Assembly: GCF_004337985.1 (NCBI RefSeq)
Contig: NC_043744.1
Span: 64,730 to 128,729 of the forward strand
Source of the DNA: Pyricularia pennisetigena
Lineage: Eukaryota; Ascomycota; Sordariomycetes; Magnaporthales; Pyriculariaceae
DNA: 64,000 nt
Direction: 5' to 3'
Shown here one piece after another: positions 56,031 through 64,000 of the stretch. The notes below the pieces were generated by a model that made no database searches, had not been told where the DNA came from, and saw nothing but the letters and a program-made list of their open reading frames with translations. Every line of letters begins with the position of its first letter. Positions within the stretch are counted from its first letter, which is position 1. The position numbers were made by a program, and so were the translations under genes.

Positions 56031-59000
56031 AAATAAAAAAACCCAAACCGATTAAAAAAAACGAAAACGTTTGGCAGCGTTAAATATTTTTTTAGGAATG
56101 GATTTGTTAGCGTTACGCTTTTTGTTTTGAATTGGGGTCGCGGCAAACGATCCTGGGACTAAGTCGTCCTCCTTTTTATCCTATTCCGAAATAAATATAC
56201 AAAGCTTTTTTAACGAATTAAATAAAGATTTATCGTAATTAAAGCCAAAATCGATAAATAAAAAAAACGGAATAAAGACCGCCAAAGGGTCGGCGTTATT
56301 ATTACCAAAAATGCTTTTTTTAAACGGTTTATTAGTTTTCCGGCGTTTAATAACCTAGGAGCCAAAATCCCTTATTGGGGCCCCGATAACCCGCGCGGTC
56401 GCGGTTTCGTCGTAAAATCCATCGTTATTTTTAATCCATTTTATTAATTTAACCACAAACCATTAATTTATGATAGCAAAATCGAAATAAGGTAAACTTG
56501 TACGATTAATGTAATCAGCAAACGTAATACGGCCACTATTTTGCTTTTGGTATTGATAATTAATATAAACTGCACCCAACGTTAAAATAAAAGCTAACGT
56601 TTTTTCGACCAAATCCTGTTCGTTAAACTGTTTAAAAATATTTAACACGAATATTAAAATTAGGCGAAAATAAAATTCGCCCATACGGCGCGTCCTGTTA
56701 AAATAAAAAATATTAAAATGTTGGGGGGATTTTACTATCCAAACGGAACAATTAAAAAACCAGGAAAATATAATTGCCATTATTTTATACGCCAAAAATT
56801 GTTTAACAATTGGAAACTGGATAGTTTTGGGGAAACGCATACGCGTAATACATTTATACAACATTCAGTATATATTAGTAACGGCCGGAACAATAAAAAA
56901 AGGGGTATTAATTTTCCGGAATATACGATTTTTTACCTAATCGACAAGGGTATTTCGCATTTTGAAAATGCGCCAAATAATAGGTTTATCTTAATTTAAC
57001 CGAATTAAACGACCACAAATTTGCAATTATATATTGGCGTTCCACATTAAAGGGATAATAATACCGATATAATAATTGGGGTGCAAATTAAAACCAGCGC
57101 TGGAAATATTAATATTTAGGATATAAACGTTAAAATTGGAGCTGGAATCGGTAAAATCGGAAACGGTATTATCCCGTTCGGTTTAAGATAAGCTTAATCG
57201 GATAATAACCACAACGAAACTGGTTTTTTCCAAAATAAAAACAATAAGATTAAAAAGAATTAGCAGGGATATTAAAAATTGTAACAATTGTTATAAAAAT
57301 GGAGGAATAATAGTTATTATAATATCTATTGTAAATTAAAAATATAAAAAATTGTAATAATTATTACAATAATTGTGGGGAAGGAAAAGGATTATAATAA
57401 TTTTTATTATATGGCCAATTTACGTTTAAATCCAAAAATTAGGGGTTATAACCAGGACGCGTTAACCTTTTTTTTTCTTTTATACAAATTTGTATTACGC
57501 AGGCAATAAACGGCGATTCGTTTAATATAAAATAAACCATTTCAACTTTGCCCGACGGAGGTAACGTTTTAAAATTAGTGCAGGTTTTTGAATAAACCCA
57601 GTTAAAAAAACCGTCGCCGTTATACTAAATTAAAACGTTCACAATTACCGATCCAAAACGGGTTTTTTTTCCTGTAAAACTTTTTTAAAACTTTATCGGA
57701 CGTTGCGGTATTTAACTTCAAAATCCACTTTTTTAACGCTAATATTTTACCCAGATCCGCCGAATTAATATCCCGGGTATCGTCCTCGGCGTAAATTATT
57801 AACTAAAGGAATTAATTAATTACCACAAACTGCAGCAAACGGATAAAACCTATATTAAAAAAACCGAAATTTGGCGGTTACCAATTGCGGTATCCGCATT
57901 AGTGGGAATTCCTAATGGAGCGGGACCAATATCGTCGGTATTTTTGCCCACGAAAACGGTAATAATGTTTTTAAAAATTGTTTCGGTATTCGTCATAACG
58001 TTTTCGAAACGGTGGCCAAATTGGAGCTCCTTAATAATAATATTATAGGGCGGAATACGTTTACGGGAATTAATAATTGTACCGTTAGGTAAGGTAAACC
58101 CGGTATTTATGCCCCTGCGTACCGTAAATACGCCCGTATATTTATAAATTATTAACAATTTTTCGTTTAATATAATAATAGGAATTATAAAATTTAAAAT
58201 TCGATGGTAAAATAACCATTATTTCCAACCCATCGATTTGAATTTTTGCAAAAAAATTTTAATATTTGAATCGATATTAAAAACGACGAAATAACCATTA
58301 TTTCCCCAAATATAATCGACCGTAAGCATATTTTTTTAGGATAAATTTTCAGGTCGGGCGAAAAAAATCGCAATTTTATCCCAAACCAGGGCACTAAAAC
58401 CAGTAATATCCCTAATTTTATTAATAATCGGCGTAATAGTAGTTATACCCCGATTAATACAAAAAATAAGGCAAAATGCGCGGTATATTATCGATTCGCG
58501 GTAACGGAAATATTAAATTTCGTTTCCAATTATACGTCAAAAAAAAGTACCAAATAATAAATATATAACCAAACGCCGGATATTTTTGGTATTTTCGCCC
58601 GTGGAATAATCGGCCCTCCAACCGTTTTTGCGTTAGCGGTTCCTTATAAGATTATTTAATCTAAACAAATATATTAATATAACGAAATTATAATAATTAT
58701 TACAAAAAACATTTACTGGGTATTATTGATAATATCGGAATTATCGTCGAAATTATCGACGTCGGGGGGGCGCTGCTAAAAATTAAAATCGATAATTTTA
58801 TGCATATATTATAGGTTAAACACCTTTTCCGCGTTATAAGTTTCGTCCAATTATTTAATTTTTCGGATTAGGAATATCGAATAAAATGTAATTATAACCG
58901 TACCCGCAGATTTGGGATTAAATTGGCGGGCGGCGAATTTGGTTAAAATATTGTAGAATTGCGCCTAGGTAAAAATAGCAACCGTTCGCGGAATATCGGT

Positions 59001-60700
59001 AACGTATACCTCGGTTAAACCATAATAATATTTAACGTCGAAAATTGGGAAATTGGTTATTATTTTTTTAAATATTTGCGAAATAAGGTTGGCCGGGACG
59101 AAAATCAAAATGGGAAAACATCCGTCGGTAATTCGGATAAATCGGTCGTATTAGTAACGGATATACCATATACAAATTTCCGTAAAATAAATAATAATTG
59201 TTCCTGTACCCATTTTATTGGTTAATAACCAATTTTTAAAAGTTGATTACTCTAATTTTAGTAGAATGTGGGCATTTAAACCGAAAAAAAATTAGTTTAG
59301 CAAAAACAAAAATTGTAATAATAATTACAAAAATAGGGGCAGGATTGTAACAATAGTTACAATTATTAGGGATAATATATATATAATTTACTAACCAGTT
59401 AATAGGGGAACCGATAGCGACCAGAAAAAGCATTAAGCATATTTTAATTAAACCAAAAATATTTGCCCTTAATTTTTTTATATTTAAAACCAATTTTATT
59501 ATCGGTATTTAAACCGTCGACAGGTAAAATATTTTAAAAAAAAACGCAAATTTTTTATAGGAACCTAAATCGCGTCCGAATTAAAGAAATAATTAGTACA
59601 GGGATAACCTTTAATTAAAATGGAAAATCGCGCATAATATACCAAAAAAACCGCTAGGATTTTTTCGCGGGCGTCCTCGAAAATTTCCTTTTTTGCGCGG
59701 TCCATATCAATAAATCGATCGGCGATAGTGGATTGGGTTTGCATAAAATTAAAAAAATCGTTTTATTGGTTATCGCCAAAAAATTTGGGATGAAATTTAA
59801 TAATAATTGTTTTAAATTTGGTAAAAATGGGACGATGGAACCGCCCCTCGTCGTACAAATTATTAAAAATACCTTCAAATATTAGCAAATCCAATAAATA
59901 CATTTAAATTTAATTTGCACGCTTTTTTTTTAACCGTCCGACCTTAATAGGTTCAAAACGGGACCAGGTATCAATAACGAATATTTTTATCGTCCTATTA
60001 TAATAGGCGCGGTTAAAACCAAATAAATTGGCGACGTCGATAATTTGGTCGGTTCGCGAACAGGTAACCAACTAATGCTAAAATTGCATTAAATGTAAAT
60101 TATTTAGGGCGATAACGTTGTCGGCGATAATTGTATAATCGGCGACAGCAAACAGGGTGGAAAATTGCTCGATATTAAATTTGAAAAAATTGCGGCAATT
60201 TTTACCAAAATCGTCAAAACTTTTTTTATTTCCAACAATAATTTTTCCCTACCGGCGAAAAACAAAATAAAGGAAATGGTAACAAACTTTAAACTAACCG
60301 TCGATATAATAACCGCTATACATATATAATCTAAGATTAACGGTTTTAAACCTCAAATCGCCGTTTTTAAAATCAAATCCGGTGGTTATTATCCGCAGGT
60401 AAATTAATATCGTGGCGGAAATTGTGGGAATTATAACCGGTTTAAATTTGCTTGCAAATATCTTGAACCCGGGGAGGTTAATATCGCTTTAACGGATAAA
60501 AGCAGGGATAGGGGGTAAACGACGCCGATTTGCTACATTATTAGAAATGGGTTTAATACCCCTATCGTTAAATATATCCGGTATGGAGGCTAAAGTTTTT
60601 TTATTTAACAATTATATATTTTGCGCTGTTTAATTTTCCCCCCCTAGTTAATCCAATTCGGCGTCGCTTTTTTTATCGCTCGACCCTTTTGTAATCCAGG
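56030..60700 (-). pseudogene. SNF2-like helicase relic
   Basis: Minus strand. Motif I reads LLTNKMGTGTI (59196-59229); SNF2 proteins have LADEMG-x-GKT, so the Walker Lys codon is missing. Motif Ia region: PILIFVPANLISQIFKKI (about 59070-59130). KSAGTVIITFYSIF (about 58850-58895) fits the ..V-I-x-T-Y block. A decayed motif III, ITTITPIINKIRDITGFSAL (about 58395-58450), fits S/T-A-T-P. The C-terminal half has MGEFYFRLILIFVLNIF to TFADYINR (56463-56690) and DETATARVIGAPIRDFGS (about 56365-56420), then a basic end KKRNANKSIPKK (about 56095). The 60000-60660 part upstream is open in pieces but unnamed. ATP-dependent remodeler/helicase family. Repeat-type: possibly carried by a large mobile element. 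Confidence 0.5.
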
Positions 60701-61559
60701 GCACGTTATTTAATCTAATTAGGATTAACCTTAATCGCCCTTTAACTTTTGGGTTATAAATTTATAAACGTTTTTATATTGGATATTTTTGCAATCGTGA
60801 ACGTTAATCAGCACTTTAACCTGTGGTTATAATACCAATCAATTTGTTCGTCGGCGTTTGTGAGGTTATTTTCCCGAATAATTGTTAATTATATCCATCG
60901 TTTCCTAAAATGCCACCGTGTTTCAATTTAACCGCTGTTTTTTAATTATTTGTGCAAATAGGAGGCGTAATTTCGTATCCCACTTTTGTATATTACTGGG
61001 AGTAAAATAACGAAATAATCGTTATATTATTTAAACGATTTAATTAATTATAAATTTGGAACATTTTCCAGCAAATGATTTTTCGTCCATTCCCGGTTAT
61101 AAAAATGGACGAATGTTTTAACGATATTAAAGGTTATTAGTTTAAGTAATACCAATTGGAATAATAGGTCGTATAACCGCCGCGGGTCTGGGAAAAAAAT
61201 GGTTATTACAAAATGGGTACCCCATTTATCCAATTATTTAAATATATAACCTTTTTTGGAATTTTTCCTAAATATTTTAATTGGCGGTTTTTTAAAGGGT
61301 AATCCGGGTAAAACTCCAATTTGGTACACGCAGGCGTTATAACAGTTTTCAGGTTAATTTACTGTAAAAAATGGATTCGTTTCCTATATAAAATCCAATA
61401 TAATTCGTCGAAAATATTTAACGTTGGGGAAATTTATATATTTGGCGCCTCCTTTTTTAATTTTTTACTATTTACTATTTCCTATTATATCCAATAGAGC
61501 GGAACGCGGGGTTCGAATATACCCAAAAGGCCGGTTTGTGGTAATTCCGACGCTTTTAC
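60701..61559 (-). other. Decayed sequence between helicase relics
   Basis: Minus-strand pieces such as ELPQTGLLGIFEPRVPLYWI (about 61490-61555) and RKNHLLENVPNL (61048-61090) suggest coding sequence, possibly the link between the two helicase relics or a middle domain, but no domain is recognisable. Confidence 0.3.
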
Positions 61560-62223
61560 TGTGAGGAGGTTACGAGATAGAATAAGCTTAATCTTGAACG
61601 CGGGGAAAGGTGGATCACGTATAAGGCTGATGGAACGTTGAAATGGCAAATAACCGTCTGCTAACGGGTAATAGAAATAATATATTGTTGCACAATCGAT
61701 TCGTTGAATCGTTGAATCGATGAAGGTTATAAATCTAAGGCTAAGTTGTGAATTACGTGTTCGAATCCGTAGGTGCAGATCTTCGATCCGGATGTCCGGA
61801 ATGCGGGGTCACGTCACATGATTTGGCCTTATTCATGTGACTAACCTGCCGACCTATTGAGCTTAACGGCCCATTGAGCCTAACGGCCCATTGAGCCTAA
61901 CGGCCTATTGTGCTTACGTATGCACAGAAAATCTGCGACCACAACGGGATTCGAACCCACGCACTTTAACGTATATATGATATAGATTATGGTACGTGCA
62001 TTATACCACTAAGCTAGATTAAATATGACGTATTTGTTTTGTTGTTGAAACTATGAACAAAGACGTAATATATAAAGCTTTGTGTGTATGAACGCGTATA
62101 CGTTTTATTTGTTATTTATTTATTTATTCGATGCAGGGTGACTAATAAAATTAGCCCGTGCTAGCCGTTATAAAATAAAGCAGGGTAGCTAATATAATTA
62201 GCCCTGTGCTAGCCATGTTCACA
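61560..62223 (-). repeat. LTR-like element with tRNA-like boxes, copy 4
   Basis: 664 bp, perfect duplication TTTAC (61555-61559 and 62224-62228). Plus-strand ends TGTGAGGAGGTTAC and CCATGTTCACA. The B-box complement GGATTCGAACC is at 61947-61957 and the A-box complement CCACTAAGCTA at 62006-62016. Opposite-facing GTTCGAATCC at about 61759. Three units of the 17-bp repeat (61860-61910). The least decayed copy. Confidence 0.85.
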
Positions 62224-62228
62224 TTTAC

Positions 62229-63545
62229 TCGGTTATTATCGTTTAAATTAAATTTAGCGATACGTGGAAAATTGATGGGGAATAACCGCGTTTATAAATA
62301 CGTTAAAAAATTTAAATGGGTAATTTGTAAACCTTTAACGTTTTTTTATAATATTAGGGGTTATTTTGTTAACTTGGTTAATAATTTCAATTTAATAAAT
62401 TTATATTTAACGATAAACCCCTGCGTATCTAAATACTAGTAAAACGCAAAAAAATATATGGTTTTTTTACGGTTAGGCCCGCGTGCGGTTCGTCCGAATT
62501 TTTACCACAGGTTTACGGGGTCGTTTAATATTAGCGCGCCGTATTATATTATACGTTTTATATCAGGTATATTAATAACCATGCGCAAAAATACAATGGA
62601 AAATATAATACGAACTTTAAAATCCGGTTTGGAAACTTTTGCGTAAATTTTAATTTTATCGATTTTAGGTGTAAATGCATTATACCGGATAATTATATCG
62701 GTTGCGTTTCGTTTAATAAATTTCCTAAATATAAAATTTTTTATTAGGAATTAGCGTGTTTGGATAATACGGTTCCTGGCGTTTATATAAATAATGGTTT
62801 TAAAAATACGGGTGGCGGATAATAATATAATATTCCCTATTAAAAATAAAAGGAGCCGGTAATCGTGATTTTGGTTTTGCGTTCCAAATATTGTATTATA
62901 ATCGTAATTTCCGGTCGGTTAAAAAACGTTTTAACGAAACGTATTAACTTTTTATAATATAATTGGTCGAAAACGTAAATTTTGACTTTTGTTATAAAAA
63001 TTGCAGTATACCCGAATATAAATACGGTTATTAGTATAATTACCCGGACCAAACGCAGTATGGAAAACAGTTCTTTAGAATCTTTCCATTGTAAAATTAT
63101 ATAAAATTTATTAATAATAAATAAAGCGATACGTTGGTGGAATATAGGGTTTCGAAAAGATTTAAGGAATCGGTAATTGGTGGTTTATTTCGGGTTTAAA
63201 AAAATATGCGTGGATTCAAAAACGGTTTGCGGGTTTTAAAAAAGGTTATATTAAATAAAATTAGCTTTGGTAATAAAAACCGCATATTTATATTTACGTT
63301 TAAAGTGGATTAATCGATTAATTTGGGGTTCGCGGCGGAATAACGTTATATATTGCGTAATTGTTTTTACCCCAATTTGCTTAATGGGATTGTTTGGATA
63401 ATAATAACATTATTGCGAATATCCGAGGTAATTTGCAATATTATACTTTTCCCGTACCCAGTTTTTACTAGCAAAATAATATTTTTTATATTATATAAAA
63501 CCCGGTATATATATTGCATTTGGTTATAGTGTGGGATTCGTGCAG
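62229..63545 (-). pseudogene. RecQ/DEAD-like helicase relic
   Basis: Minus strand, from the right: ARIPHYNQMQYIYRVL (63500-63545), Walker A LLVKTGYGKSIILQ (63433-63474, Lys and Ser present), VIIIQTIPLSKLG (motif Ia), NPQTVFESTHIFL (about 63215-63250). Motif II reads IINKFYIILQWKDSKELFS (about 63065-63120); where DEAD/H helicases have D-E-x-H it shows N-K-F-Y, three C/G-to-T/A changes. Then LRLVRVIILITVFIFGYTAIF (62970-63060; S/G-x-T-A motif III), RPEITIIIQ and the helicase C half with KFVLYFPLYFCAW (about 62560-62600). N-terminus beyond 63545 unclear. Fungal RecQ-type genes of this kind sit in repeats and subtelomeres. Confidence 0.6.
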
Positions 63546-64000
63546 CAATAATGGGGGGTTTGTGGAGGTTTAAAAACTATATAGCAGTTAAAAAAACGAA
63601 TTTATATTATAGGTTTAAACTACCAAAAACTTTGGTTTTGGCGTATAATTCCGGGAAAATGTATACGTCGGAGGAGGTATTTGCCGCCGCGTATGCGGGA
63701 TTAGGACCGCGAAAAATTGCGTCGATTTGGTGGGAAAACGAAATATATATAGGCGTGTTTCCGGATATTATATATATGTAATTTAATATAAATATAAAAA
63801 AATTTGCGCAAAAAATAGTTTTTTTTAATGGGTGGATATGTAGCGTATTATATAATATAAACCCTTTACGGATTGTAAAATTAATGGTTTTGCGCTACTT
63901 ATATTAAAATTTATATATAAAAATTCCTTTCGCTTTTGCGATTTTCCCCATATAAATTTTAACGGATTATAATTGTTATTAATAAAATACGAAATAGGTA
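63546..64000 (-). other. Upstream part of the RecQ-like relic, unassigned
   Basis: Continues minus-strand, AT-rich. The plus frame 63551-63781 (GLGPRKIASIWWENEIYIG) is open by chance and I could not match it to a domain. No boundary visible before the window end. Confidence 0.3.

Noticed and set aside
57850..58158. Helitron helicase-like motif (NGTIINSRKRIPPYN)
   Set aside because: Superficial likeness only; it is in line with the SNF2-like relic, and no Rep or PIF1 motifs were found.

Overview
This window is a very AT-rich, gene-poor stretch of a filamentous ascomycete (Pezizomycotina) genome. It consists almost entirely of nested, decayed transposable elements. Three things suggest this. 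(1) The element families are typical of such fungi: chromodomain Ty3/gypsy, a classic fungal Ty3/gypsy, two Ty1/copia lineages, a Fot1/pogo transposon, a hAT relic, and helicase genes of repeat type. (2) Every coding region carries stop codons at positions where the family has Gln or Trp, and C-to-T / G-to-A changes of the repeat-induced point mutation (RIP) kind. (3) No intact host gene can be read. The species cannot be named from the sequence. All CDS-type entries are pseudogenes, and boundaries without a target-site duplication (TSD) are approximate.

Left block (1-26.4 kb): one copia-type retroelement (C1, minus strand) is the host. Its gag, protease, integrase, RT and RNase H pieces lie in order from right to left. 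They are interrupted by chromovirus G2 (16134-23276), a Fot1-like transposon (12122-13976, TA duplication), two copies of a ~650 bp LTR-like element with tRNA-like boxes (11219-11883 and 25258-25910, each with a 5-bp TSD), and a MULE-like element M0 (7384-11115). M0 itself contains a second copy, M1 (8384-10248, perfect 9-bp TSD). On the far left another MULE-like copy (M2) was split by chromovirus G1.

Middle block (26.4-52.6 kb): a hAT transposase tail; copia element C2 (27344-33853, both LTRs, RNase H absent); MULE-like pieces M3/M4; gypsy element G4 (from 35649), interrupted in its RT by chromovirus G3 (38059-45310, TSD CCTGG) and, between RNase H and integrase, by tRNA-like LTR copy 3 (46407-47048); a truncated chromovirus G5; a C2-like integrase fragment; and a MULE-like end.

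Right block (52.6-64 kb): a degenerate gene resembling the DUF6589 family (+), then two helicase relics on the minus strand, one SNF2-like (about 56.0-60.7 kb) and one RecQ/DEAD-like (62.2-63.5 kb). tRNA-like LTR copy 4 (61560-62223, TSD TTTAC) lies between them.

The most interesting signals are an antisense reading frame between the chromodomain and the 3' LTR of chromoviruses G2 and G3, which looks like a small Cys-cluster plus coiled-coil protein; the four-copy LTR-like family with two convergent tRNA-like modules and a variable 17-bp repeat; the MULE-like family with 9-bp duplications; and the recurrent RIP-type loss of the same catalytic residues in independent copies.
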